Assembly: GCF_003478035.1 (NCBI RefSeq)
Contig: NZ_QUEP01000001.1
Span: 248,001 to 312,000 of the forward strand
DNA length: 64,000 bases
DNA from: Clostridium sp. OF03-18AA
GTDB taxonomy: Bacteria; Bacillota; Clostridia; Lachnospirales; Lachnospiraceae
Direction: 5' to 3'
Every line of letters begins with the position of its first letter. The first letter of the stretch is position 1. Under the pieces are notes generated by a model. That model did not search any database, had not been told where the DNA came from, and worked only from the letters and a program-made list of their open reading frames with translations. The position numbers and the translations under genes were made by a program. Shown piece after piece: positions 31,781 to 39,692 of this stretch.

Positions 31781-32335
31781 GTGGCTATAGTGGAAGCGAT
31801 CGGAATTCTTGAGAGCAACAGCATCGCGAAAGGAATCGAGGCAGCAGATGCGATCTTAAAAGCAGCAGATACATCCCTGCTGTTTTCAAAACCGGTATGT
31901 CCGGGAAAATATACGACCCTGTTTTACGGGGATGTGGCGGCGGTCCAGGCGTCCCTGGAGGCCGGAGAGCGCGTGACGGGAGAGCATACGGTGGACTCCG
32001 TTGTGATTCCGAGAGTACATCCGCAGGTGATCCAGGCGATCAACCTGTCGACAACACCGGAAGGCGTGAATGCGGTCGGCGTCATGGAATTTTACAGCAT
32101 TACAGCGGCAGTTTATGCGGCCGATGCGGCGGTAAAAGCGGCGGATGTCACACTGATCGATGTGCGTCTGGGGATCGGGATCGGCGGAAAATCGTTCGCG
32201 GTCCTGACCGGGGATGTGGCAGCTGTTGAGGAAGCAGTGAAGTGTGGAATGGCGGCAGGAACAGAGAAGGGACTGGCGCTCAGCAGCGTAGTGATCCCGA
32301 GCCCGCGCGAGGAGATCTTCGCGGCACTTTTATAA
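31781..32335 (+). CDS. pduT: PduT-type tandem-BMC shell protein with Fe-S pore cysteine
   Basis: A 184-residue pseudohexameric tile with two BMC domains (about 4-90 and 98-184). The first contains SKPVCPGKYTTLFYGD: the Cys corresponds to the residue that ligates a 4Fe-4S cluster in the central pore of Citrobacter PduT. It directly follows the PduS-like gene, and PduS and PduT are thought to interact, giving an electron path through the shell. GTG 31781 is very close to AAAGGAGA, so GTG 31790, which begins VEAIGILES, is an equally good start. Confidence 0.92.
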   Translation: MAIVEAIGILESNSIAKGIEAADAILKAADTSLLFSKPVCPGKYTTLFYGDVAAVQASLEAGERVTGEHTVDSVVIPRVHPQVIQAINLSTTPEGVNAVGVMEFYSITAAVYAADAAVKAADVTLIDVRLGIGIGGKSFAVLTGDVAAVEEAVKCGMAAGTEKGLALSSVVIPSPREEIFAALL

Positions 32336-32360
32336 TGAGGCCTGAGAAGGAGAAGACATC

Positions 32361-32723
32361 ATGACAGAGCAGAATCCTTTTGAGAGTAAACAGAGGATCA
32401 TCCAGGAGTTCGTACCCGGCAAGCAGGTCACCATGGCCCACCTCATCGCGAATCCGAACGAGGATCTCTATAAAAAGCTCGGCGTCGTCAGCAAGACCCG
32501 TGGAGCTCTTGGGATCCTGACGATCACGCCGAGTGAGGCGGCGATCATAGGAGCCGATGTGGCGACAAAGGCGGCAGAGGTGGAGATCGTATTTGTCGAT
32601 CGTTTTTCCGGCTCCCTGGTCGTATGCGGGGATGTGGCGGCCGTGGATGCGGCCCTTAAGGATGTACTCAGAGTCCTTGGAGAAGTCCTTCATTTTACAC
32701 TCACAGATATTACAAGATCCTGA
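32361..32723 (+). CDS. eutS: BMC-H shell protein EutS (PduU-like)
   Basis: A 120-residue circularly permuted BMC tile. The N-terminal extension with [20 protein letters not shown] forms the small beta-barrel covering the pore in EutS/PduU. The BMC core follows with [27 protein letters not shown] sequence and [23 protein letters not shown] precedes ATG 32361. It is the last shell gene; a 13-bp hairpin overlaps its stop. Confidence 0.93.
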   Translation: MTEQNPFESKQRIIQEFVPGKQVTMAHLIANPNEDLYKKLGVVSKTRGALGILTITPSEAAIIGADVATKAAEVEIVFVDRFSGSLVVCGDVAAVDAALKDVLRVLGEVLHFTLTDITRS

Positions 32724-32741
32724 TGAAAATCAGGATCTTGT
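32712..32741 (+). terminator. Perfect 13-bp hairpin overlapping the eutS stop
   Basis: ACAAGATCCTGAT-gaaa-ATCAGGATCTTGT. There is no T-run after it, so it may protect the mRNA 3' end or stabilise a processed transcript rather than terminate efficiently. Confidence 0.5.
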
Positions 32742-32754
32742 AAGTTGGGAAGAA

Positions 32755-32876
32755 AGTTACTTTTTACGGGTAGGAATTTTCTGAACTGAAAATTCCGTAT
32801 AATACAGTAGTGGTCGCAGATTTTGCCGATTTGGAATGCGAAGCATCGGCAAAATCCTATGTTACAGTGCGCGGGA
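32755..32876. repeat. Three-palindrome repeat, copy C (third palindrome broken)
   Basis: It begins GTTACTTTTTACGGGTAGG and contains palindromes H1 (GGAATTTTC / GAAAATTCC) and H2 (GATTTTGCCGAT / ATCGGCAAAATC) as at 274-357. It then has GTTACAGTGCGCGGG and stops, the second half of H3 being replaced by the eutP ribosome site AGGAGAGAAG. It separates eutS from eutP. Confidence 0.85.
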
Positions 32877-32887
32877 GGAGAGAAGAC

Positions 32888-33331
32888 ATGAAGAAGATCA
32901 TGATGGTGGGAAAGATCGGCTGCGGAAAGACGACGCTCAGCCAGAGACTCATCGGGGAGCAGGTCTCCTACAAAAAGACCCAGTCGATTCAGGTCATCGG
33001 GGATGATATCGTGGATACCCCGGGCGAATATGTCGAGCAGAAACAGTTTTACAGCGCCCTCATCGTGACAGCCGTGGAGGCGGATGTAATCCTGCTCCTC
33101 TCCTCGGCGATCGATGAGCAGAATGCATTTTCCCCGCGGATGGGATCCCTGTTCTCCGGAAAACCTGTGATCGGGGTTATCACAAAGACGGATCTGTGTG
33201 AGGATCCTGAGCTCATAGAAGGCGCTTCTGAGATCCTTTCCATGGCAGGGGCAGAAACAATCATCGAGGTCGGATTCGGGGATGATTCCTGCCTGGAGAA
33301 GCTCAGGGAGGCAATTGAGACGGCGGAGTAG
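32888..33331 (+). CDS. eutP: EutP/PduV-family GTPase-like protein
   Basis: A 147-residue Ras-like P-loop protein of the EutP/PduV family. G1 is GKIGCGKTT, G3 is DTPGEY and G4 TKTDL. Salmonella EutP has been described as an acetate kinase and PduV as a shell-associated protein, so its role here is open; an acetyl-phosphate-using step would fit the upstream PduL. ATG 32888 follows GGGAGGAGAG; the longer frame from 32810 runs into the repeat and is not real. Confidence 0.88.
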   Translation: MKKIMMVGKIGCGKTTLSQRLIGEQVSYKKTQSIQVIGDDIVDTPGEYVEQKQFYSALIVTAVEADVILLLSSAIDEQNAFSPRMGSLFSGKPVIGVITKTDLCEDPELIEGASEILSMAGAETIIEVGFGDDSCLEKLREAIETAE

Positions 33332-33453
33332 ACATTGTATATTTCGCTAAGAAAATGCAAAGATTTCGGTGAAAAACAGTTCGCTTTTTTTTATTATTTA
33401 TGTATAATAGATAGAAAATGCAGAATTTGATATCTGAAAGAGCTGCAAAAAAC

Positions 33454-33483
33454 AGAACTGTAAAGGTGAGAAGCGACAGTTCT
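33454..33483 (+). promoter_or_regulatory. Inverted repeat in the leader of the MerR-type gene
   Basis: AGAACTGT (33454-33461) and ACAGTTCT (33476-33483) are perfect inverted 8-mers. They lie between TATAAT (33403-33408) and the start codon at 33513. An operator for autoregulation or an mRNA hairpin are both possible. Confidence 0.45.
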
Positions 33484-33512
33484 CAAAATATCGCAGACAA
33501 TGAGGTGATCCG

Positions 33513-34793
33513 ATGAAAATTGGACAGTTGGCAAAGTTATGCGGTGTCAGTGTTGCGACGGTCCGCTACTATGTAAGTATGGGAATGCTGATCCCGAATG
33601 ATTCCAGCGCCCAGTACGATTTCTCCGAGCGTGAAGTAGAGGATCTGAATCTGATCTTAAAGATGCGGAAGCATCAGTTTAAACTGAAAGAGATACAGCA
33701 GTATCTGATCCTGACGAGACATTCCAGAATGATCGAGCCGAGTACGATCAATGCGGCGCTGACGATCCTGGAGACAAAGCAGCAGGAAATATTCTCTGAA
33801 ATAGAGGAACTGAAAAATTCCTACCGGGAGATCGGGGAGGAGATCCACAATCTCCGGGAAAAGGGAACAGCCGAGAGGCGTGTGACGGGGGTGCCGGTGA
33901 GTGCCCTGCCTCTTTTTGCGTGTCCGTACTGCGGGGAATCGTTAAATATCGAGGATGCGGAGATCAAGAACGGATACATCATTTCAGGAAAACTCGTGTG
34001 TTCCGGTTATGGGAATGGAACGTGTGAAAAGAAATATGAAGCGAAGATCGTTGACGGGATCGTGGAGACCGGAAATCTTTACACCGGAATCTATGATCAT
34101 CCGGATCTCAAGCGCGGACTGTACCGGGATATGGGACCGGAATTCAGCTTTTGTTTCCAGAGATGCTATGACCGTGTGACAGAGTCTCTGATGAAGGATG
34201 ATATGAACGGAAAAGTCTTTCTGGAGGCGAATATCAATGGATATTTTTACATGTACAACCATCTGGGACTTCTGCCGGCGAACAGCACGCTGATCCTGAT
34301 CGATAAATACCCAGAGATCCTCAGGATGTACAAAGCCCTGATCGAACAGTGCGATATCAAATGTCAGATCCTCTATATCGCCGATGCAGGGACGGATTAC
34401 CCGTTAAAAAGCAGTTGTGTGGACCGCTACATTACGTTCTGCGGGGAAGGCGAATATATGCTGTACCATCAAAACTGTTATCTGATGGATGCTGCAAGGT
34501 ATTTTAAAGAGGATGTCCGTGTGTACGGTACATATTTAAGCTATGACCGGAGCGCAAAATCCAGAAAAAATCTCCTGACCAAGTATCCGGAAAGTTCAAA
34601 ACGTGGATTCCAGATGGAATATCTGATGGAGGACTATAAAAAATGTGGCTATGAGCTGTCACTCGAACAGATGGGAGCGATTACAGATTGCGGAGCGAGA
34701 GTATATGCGTTCTCCTGCCAGGTGATCGGCGAAGTGCTCAGGATCTATTCATTTACAGCGTGGAAAGCAGGTCATAAACCGGAAAATCTGTAG
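33513..34793 (+). CDS. MerR-family regulator fused to zinc-ribbon and methyltransferase-like domains
   Basis: A 426-residue protein. Residues 1-70 are a MerR winged helix (IGQLAKLCGVSVATVRYYVSMG), and 70-120 a dimerisation coiled coil. A putative zinc-binding segment with CPYCGES and VCSGYGNGTCEKKY follows (about 137-175). The region 210-426 resembles a Rossmann methyltransferase (KVFLEANINGYFYMYNHLG then STLILIDKYPEILRMYK) without an obvious SAM-binding glycine motif. It sits between the eut operon and the convergent eutH. Control of eut/EutH expression is inferred from position only; effector unknown. Confidence 0.75.
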   Translation: MKIGQLAKLCGVSVATVRYYVSMGMLIPNDSSAQYDFSEREVEDLNLILKMRKHQFKLKEIQQYLILTRHSRMIEPSTINAALTILETKQQEIFSEIEELKNSYREIGEEIHNLREKGTAERRVTGVPVSALPLFACPYCGESLNIEDAEIKNGYIISGKLVCSGYGNGTCEKKYEAKIVDGIVETGNLYTGIYDHPDLKRGLYRDMGPEFSFCFQRCYDRVTESLMKDDMNGKVFLEANINGYFYMYNHLGLLPANSTLILIDKYPEILRMYKALIEQCDIKCQILYIADAGTDYPLKSSCVDRYITFCGEGEYMLYHQNCYLMDAARYFKEDVRVYGTYLSYDRSAKSRKNLLTKYPESSKRGFQMEYLMEDYKKCGYELSLEQMGAITDCGARVYAFSCQVIGEVLRIYSFTAWKAGHKPENL

Positions 34794-34807
34794 AAAAACA
34801 AAAAAGA

Positions 34808-34841
34808 CGGTAAAACGCGATCAATGCGTTTTACCGCCTTT
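34808..34841. terminator. Bidirectional terminator between the MerR gene and eutH
   Basis: CGGTAAAACGC (34808-34818) and GCGTTTTACCG (34826-34836) pair perfectly, with A-run before and T-run after. Confidence 0.9.
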
Positions 34842-35903
34842 TTTTGTGGAGAGAGCTGCAATGAGAAGAGCAACAGCACCGCTGACGATCTTTACGATAA
34901 AAGTAGCGGTGGTTCCCTCCGGATATGCGATAGAGATGAATGCGAAGTGGTCGCCGATCATCGCGTTCGCACAGGTGCAGAACGCCATTGCCAGGACTTT
35001 TCCTCTTTCATCCATGAGTGGGATCATATCGTACATCGGGAGCGGATTTGCCAGGCAGGCCAGCATTCCGGTCACGGAAGGTCCATTGACGCCCATGAGC
35101 TTCGCGATCACATTGAGAACCGGGGCGAGAAGTTTTGAGAGGACATGGACAAAGGGATAGGCACCCGCCAGCGTGATCCCGATCATGGCGATCGTCTCAA
35201 GCTGTTCCGCCAGGGGATCCATACCGGGGATCACCGTGATCCCGAGTGTCGATTCCACACCCGCGGCTGCGAGAGCCAGGATGATAAATGCCTGCAGGAG
35301 GTTTCCGAACGCCCGGAAGATGATCAGGGTCTTCTGCGGAAAGAAGATCATTCCGGCAGCCAGAAGAGCAGCAAGGACGAAGGCGGGAGCTGCGTTGATC
35401 AGAGTGTAGTGCAGTGTGAGACCGGAAGCAAGAGCCGCCGCGATGGTCCCAAAAGGAATGGAGATGATCCCGAATACGATGCCTTTGGAGACCGCAGACG
35501 CGTCCTCCGGGCGGCAGAGTGTCAGGGCCACCGGGATCGTGAATACGATGGTGGCGCCGAGCACGGTACTCAAAATGACACCGCCCAGCATGATGACGGA
35601 TGGGTCATTCGTCATGGAGGCTGTCATGTAGTAGCCGCCCATATCGAGACCGAAACATGTTCCGGCGATGATCGCGGGATCGGCACCGATAGCTCCGAAG
35701 AGCGGAGTTACAAGTTTTAAGAGCAGTTTTCCGAGAACCGGGGCACTGCACATGATCCCGGCCATTCCGAGAATAAGGGGACCGATGCTGTTTAATCCTT
35801 TCACAAATTCATTTCCAAGTCCGAACCGGTTGCGGAAGACCGCCCGGTCCAGGGCACCTAAGACCATGAAGAACATCATGATAGCAGTAACGATTTTTTC
35901 CAT
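34821..35903 (-). CDS. eutH: Ethanolamine transporter EutH
   Basis: A 360-residue membrane carrier with about ten hydrophobic segments, matching EutH from end to end (RNRFGLGNEFVKGLNSIGPL, then GTCFGLDMGGYYMTASM and TGMLACLANPLPMYDMIPLM). EutH imports protonated-state-limited ethanolamine at low external concentration. It is transcribed toward the main locus and separated from it by the MerR-type gene, so it is controlled independently. RBS AGGAGA precedes the start at 35903. Confidence 0.93.
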   Translation of the reverse strand: MEKIVTAIMMFFMVLGALDRAVFRNRFGLGNEFVKGLNSIGPLILGMAGIMCSAPVLGKLLLKLVTPLFGAIGADPAIIAGTCFGLDMGGYYMTASMTNDPSVIMLGGVILSTVLGATIVFTIPVALTLCRPEDASAVSKGIVFGIISIPFGTIAAALASGLTLHYTLINAAPAFVLAALLAAGMIFFPQKTLIIFRAFGNLLQAFIILALAAAGVESTLGITVIPGMDPLAEQLETIAMIGITLAGAYPFVHVLSKLLAPVLNVIAKLMGVNGPSVTGMLACLANPLPMYDMIPLMDERGKVLAMAFCTCANAMIGDHFAFISIAYPEGTTATFIVKIVSGAVALLIAALSTKKGGKTH

Positions 35904-36079
35904 CTGTTTCTCCTAAATATAGAAAGCTGTCAGTCGGCTTTTTCAGACATTCGATCTCTTATGAATGAAATCTGGAAAAGCAGATTTATTATAATGCAAA
36001 ATGTGTCGTGTGGCTATGAAAAAATGGAATCCTGGAGGAACATATCCATATGAGGCAGCGGATCCAGACGGTTAGGGTA

Positions 36080-36117
36080 AAAAAGGTGGACAGGAGATAA
36101 AACCTGTCCGCCTTTTT
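36080..36117. terminator. Terminator downstream of the alanine symporter gene
   Basis: AAAAAGGTGGACAGG and CCTGTCCGCCTTTTT pair across an eight-base loop; usable in both directions. The remaining gap to 36211 and back to 35904 shows only the eutH upstream region with no other feature. Confidence 0.85.
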
Positions 36118-36211
36118 GGATAATGATATGAGAAAAAGTTTTGGTATGTCAATTGCCGCGAGCAGTAAGTGAGGAAAACCGCTCTTTTCAGGGGGTAAGG
36201 AAGTACGGCAA

Positions 36212-37576
36212 TTACTCTGCGTAGGAACTTCCTTTCTCGAAGTAGTTTTTGGTCCACTTTGCGATCTGTTTGCTGAAGCAGAGGAGACCGATGATATTTA
36301 AGGTTAAGGTCCATGCGTTACCGAAGTCAGCCCATCCGAGAAGGATATCAACACCAACAGTACCGCCGACAAAGGCAAGGATCACGAAACCGATCTGACC
36401 GATCCAGCGTCCGGTCTTTCCGAATACGTTCTCACATGTAAGACCGATGAAGGTACAGAAAGCAAGAACAGTAGATCCTGCGAACATCATAAGACCAAGG
36501 GATGCGATCACGTTTCCAGCGCCGCCTAAAGCAGATTTGAATGCTGTGATTGCAAGTGTGGAACCAGCCTCGCCTGTCTGCCATACACCTGTGCAGAGGA
36601 TAACGAGTGCTGTGAAAGTACAAACAACGATGGTATCAAAGAATACTTCGAATACGCCCCACATACCCTGTTTCACCGGGTCAGTCTCGGAAGACTGGGA
36701 GTATGCGATAGAGGACTGTCCGTTACCAGCGTCAGAAGAGTAAACACCACGTGCACAGCCGTTGCGGATCGCTGCGGATACAGTTGCACCTGCAAAGCCG
36801 CCGAGTGCTGCAGTACCTGTGAAGGCACCTTTGAAGATGCTTACGATTGCCGGAACAAGGTTGCCGATGTTTAAAACAACAACTGCGAGACCAGCTAAAA
36901 TATAGATCGCTGCCATGAACGGGACAAGACGCTCTGTGATCTGAACGAGAGCCTGAAGTCCGCCGAAGATGATCAGGGCGATGATGATGCAGACAATGAT
37001 CGTAGCAACGAGACGCGGAACACCAAGGCTTTCAGCGGCTGTTACAACAGAACCTGTGTGAACACCAGCTGCGGTAATGAGACCGTACATGATAGCGATG
37101 GACCATGCAAAGCCTAACGGTTTATTGATCTTGGAAAGGTAGTAGTTAGCGCCGCCTTTGTAGCCGCCTTCCGGTTTCTTTTCACGAACTGCGATGGAAA
37201 CGCAGGCCTCAGAGTACTTTAAAGCCATTGCTACAAAACCAACAACCCACATCCAGAAGATCGCGCCAGGACCGCCGGCTGCGATCGCTGTTCCGACACC
37301 GACGATATTACCGGTACCAAGAACGGCTGCAAGTGCTGCGGACACAGCCTGGAAGCTTGAGATCGTACCGTGATGTTTTCCGGTCTCTTCTTTCATTTCT
37401 TCCTTATTAAACATGCTGCCGACTGTCGATTTAATGATGGTCGGGAAGTGACGGACCTGAACGAATCCTGTAATAAAGGAAAGATAAAGACCGCCGCCGA
37501 TCAGGATGATCAGGATCGGGATACCCCAGATCCAAGAGTTAAAGGCCAACACTGCATTGTAAATAAACATACACAC
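36212..37576 (-). CDS. Alanine/glycine:cation symporter (AGCS family)
   Basis: A 454-residue sodium-coupled amino-acid carrier with about eleven membrane segments. Family stretches are clear: GTGNIVGVGTAIAAGGPGAIFWMWV near residue 90, RGVYSSDAGNGQSSIAYS near 270 and the N-terminal GGGLYLSFITGFVQVRHF. Substrate is probably alanine or glycine. AAAGGAGGATGTG precedes the start. Alone in its unit; not obviously part of ethanolamine metabolism. Confidence 0.92.
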   Translation of the reverse strand: MCMFIYNAVLAFNSWIWGIPILIILIGGGLYLSFITGFVQVRHFPTIIKSTVGSMFNKEEMKEETGKHHGTISSFQAVSAALAAVLGTGNIVGVGTAIAAGGPGAIFWMWVVGFVAMALKYSEACVSIAVREKKPEGGYKGGANYYLSKINKPLGFAWSIAIMYGLITAAGVHTGSVVTAAESLGVPRLVATIIVCIIIALIIFGGLQALVQITERLVPFMAAIYILAGLAVVVLNIGNLVPAIVSIFKGAFTGTAALGGFAGATVSAAIRNGCARGVYSSDAGNGQSSIAYSQSSETDPVKQGMWGVFEVFFDTIVVCTFTALVILCTGVWQTGEAGSTLAITAFKSALGGAGNVIASLGLMMFAGSTVLAFCTFIGLTCENVFGKTGRWIGQIGFVILAFVGGTVGVDILLGWADFGNAWTLTLNIIGLLCFSKQIAKWTKNYFEKGSSYAE

Positions 37577-37805
37577 ATCCTCCTTTGTGTTTCGTTCTTC
37601 AGAAAGGAACGGATCTTTTCAGCATCACTCCGTCTGCATTCTGAACGTTTGTATGGAAAGATTTCTGAAAAAAGATCTTTCGCATCGCTGATGTCTGCAT
37701 TATAGCTTATGAAGGCAACTTGAGTTCAAGAGGAAATTTTTATAAAATTTTTATAAAATGTGAAGTATACTTTATGTTTTGCAAAATTTGTGTTAAAATT
37801 CGATG

Positions 37806-37836
37806 TTGACAGAAAGAAAACTTCAGAGAATATACT
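37806..37836 (+). promoter_or_regulatory. Promoter candidate for the amidotransferase gene
   Basis: TTGACA (37806-37811) and TATACT (37831-37836) with a 19-base spacer, slightly long. The rest of the 353-base divergent gap is AT-rich and shows nothing else. Confidence 0.5.
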
Positions 37837-37929
37837 GTGTGTACAAGATGACGCGGAAAACAAAAACGCGGCAAAATATTGAGCAAACATAATCATAAAA
37901 GAGAAATTAAATGCAGGAGGGTATACAAC

Positions 37930-38679
37930 ATGAAAAGACCTTTAATTGGAGTAACATGCAATTACGATTACCGTGACACCGTCGGAATTACTTCCGGAAT
38001 GGGAATCGTCGGTCAGGACTGGAACTTCGTTGCAGGAGATTACGTATATATATTGGAAAAAGCCGGAGCAATCCCGGTACTGATCCCGGTTTATAAGGAC
38101 TGTGATGAGGAATCCATCAAAGAGTTCTTAAATAAACTGGACGGAGTGATCATTTCCGGCGGTCACGATGTAGGACCGGAGCAGTACAATACTCCTACCA
38201 AAGGATACTGCGGAACGATTATCCCGCAGCGCGATAACCATGATATCGCAGTTGCAAAGTACTTTATGAATGAGATCAAAAAACCGATCCTCGGCATCTG
38301 CCGCGGCATCCAGATCATGAACGTGGCTGCAGGCGGAACCTTGTATCAGGATCTTGAGATCGAAGGAAAATTTGAGCACCATTTCGGTGACAAATACCCG
38401 AGAAACTATCCGTGGCATGACCTCACGATCGAAAAAGGTTCGATCCTGGAGAAAATCTACGGTAAAACCGAGATCCGGATCAACTCCTTCCATCACCAGG
38501 CCGTAAAGGACCCGGGAAAGGACATTGAGATCATCGCAAAATCTGCTGACGGTGTTCCGGAGGCCATCGTTCAGAAAAATCATCCGTTCTCTGTAGCCGT
38601 TCAGTGGCATCCGGAGATGATGTATGACTCTGATGAGCAGTTAAAGCTCTTAAAAGCGTTTGTTGATGCCTGCAGATAG
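37930..38679 (+). CDS. Gamma-glutamyl-gamma-aminobutyrate hydrolase family protein (class I GATase)
   Basis: A 249-residue cysteine hydrolase of peptidase family C26 (PuuD-like). The nucleophile elbow GICRGIQ and the His-Glu of the triad in QWHPEMM are present, with ISGGHDVGPEQY near residue 75. PuuD cleaves the gamma-glutamyl bond in polyamine degradation, but no other puu gene is nearby, so the substrate is open. Start ATG 37930 follows GCAGGAGGG; the upstream 17 codons are not supported. Confidence 0.85.
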   Translation: MKRPLIGVTCNYDYRDTVGITSGMGIVGQDWNFVAGDYVYILEKAGAIPVLIPVYKDCDEESIKEFLNKLDGVIISGGHDVGPEQYNTPTKGYCGTIIPQRDNHDIAVAKYFMNEIKKPILGICRGIQIMNVAAGGTLYQDLEIEGKFEHHFGDKYPRNYPWHDLTIEKGSILEKIYGKTEIRINSFHHQAVKDPGKDIEIIAKSADGVPEAIVQKNHPFSVAVQWHPEMMYDSDEQLKLLKAFVDACR

Positions 38680-38722
38680 TGCGGAAGGTACATCTGACGG
38701 GGGAATAGGATAAAGGAAAAAG

Positions 38723-38771
38723 CAGGATACCAGAGCTGTGGGAATGCAGCTGAGATGGTATCCTGTTTTTG
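38723..38771 (+). terminator. Terminator after the C26 hydrolase
   Basis: CAGGATACCA (38723-38732) pairs with TGGTATCCTG (38756-38765), followed by TTTTTG. Composition shifts to clearly AT-rich just after this point. Confidence 0.85.
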
Positions 38772-38811
38772 TGTATAAGGAAATACAGATTGAAAAACTA
38801 TTTGATCGAGG

Positions 38812-38840
38812 TTGAAAATATTACATATAAGTAATATAAT
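38812..38840 (+). promoter_or_regulatory. Promoter with embedded operator for the toxin-antitoxin-chaperone module
   Basis: TTGAAA, a 17-base spacer and TATAAT. A perfect inverted repeat ATATTAC-atataa-GTAATAT (38818-38837) fills the spacer and overlaps the -10. This is the expected place for autorepression by the HTH antitoxin. Confidence 0.75.
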
Positions 38841-38865
38841 AAAAAGAAAGGGGGGAGGTTAAGGT

Positions 38866-39252
38866 GTGGAATTAGAAAAAATATGCATTACAGGAATTGA
38901 AAACACATATGCTATATCTAATTTAAAAAAAGAGTTCAGAAAAGCTGTAGATGAACCGTGGAAAGATATACCACCTTGGCTAAGATATCAAAAAAAACTC
39001 ATTGAGGATTTGGCTGTATTAGAACAGGAGAAAGAGAGGGCAGTAGACCTTCCGCAGTTTGAAAAGTTAAATGGGTGTGGAAATCTTTATAGTATCCGGC
39101 ATCCTGAATCCAGAAAAAATATCAGAGTTCTTTATTGTATTTTCGATGGTAGTATTATTCTTCTTACAGCTTTTTTAGAAAAAAATAATGGAGATTATCA
39201 AAGGGGAATCGAAATAGCAAACAAGAGAATGAAGTGGCTTGAGAGTAATTAA
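38866..39252 (+). CDS. higB: HigB/RelE-type toxin (Gp49-like family)
   Basis: A 128-residue protein with the RelE-fold signature of phage-derived Gp49-like toxins: LEKLNGCGNLYSIRHPESRKNIRVLYCIFDGSIILLTAFLEKN (quoted only as landmarks LNGCGNLYSIRH and RVLYCIFDG) and a helical C-terminus with a K-rich end. Such toxins cleave mRNA on the ribosome. It precedes its HTH antitoxin, the HigBA order. GTG 38866 follows GGGGGGAGG. The gene is much more AT-rich than the flanking chromosome, suggesting recent acquisition. Confidence 0.8.
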   Translation: MELEKICITGIENTYAISNLKKEFRKAVDEPWKDIPPWLRYQKKLIEDLAVLEQEKERAVDLPQFEKLNGCGNLYSIRHPESRKNIRVLYCIFDGSIILLTAFLEKNNGDYQRGIEIANKRMKWLESN

Positions 39253-39293
39253 AATTTAAGTATGTTACAAAAGATATTGTATGGAGGAGAAAA

Positions 39294-39692
39294 ATGGGAA
39301 TCGCAGAGAAAATCGCAAGTGCAAAGAAGAGTACCTGGCTTTCGGAAGGACTTTCTGAAGCAGAAATAAAGACAACGGTAGAATTGGCTAAAATTTCGGC
39401 TCAAATTGAACGCTGTAGGTTGGATATGCATATGTCACAAAAAGAGTTTGCTGCATATATGGGAGTGTCACAGGGGATGATTTCAAAATGGGAAAGCAGA
39501 GAGTATAATTTTACAGTAAGATCACTGAATGAAATCTGCCAAAAATTAAATCTGAAATTCAATATATCGTTTGATTCTTTATGTGCAAAAACAGATTATA
39601 AAATCGTCAGATGGGATAGAGATTATATAGCAAAGAATAAAAAGAACAGTAATTGGGCGACAGCACTTACAAACAAGGAGGCTATTGCATAA
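39294..39692 (+). CDS. higA: HigA-type HTH antitoxin with C-terminal tail
   Basis: A 132-residue XRE-family antitoxin. The helix-turn-helix lies at about residues 42-92 (MSQKEFAAYMGVSQGMISKWES). A tail of about 32 residues after the HTH domain (YKIVRWDRDYIAKN.., NWATALTNKEAIA) is in the position of the chaperone-addiction sequence of HigA1 in toxin-antitoxin-chaperone systems. GGAGGAG precedes ATG 39294. The stop TAATG overlaps the SecB-like start. Confidence 0.82.
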   Translation: MGIAEKIASAKKSTWLSEGLSEAEIKTTVELAKISAQIERCRLDMHMSQKEFAAYMGVSQGMISKWESREYNFTVRSLNEICQKLNLKFNISFDSLCAKTDYKIVRWDRDYIAKNKKNSNWATALTNKEAIA

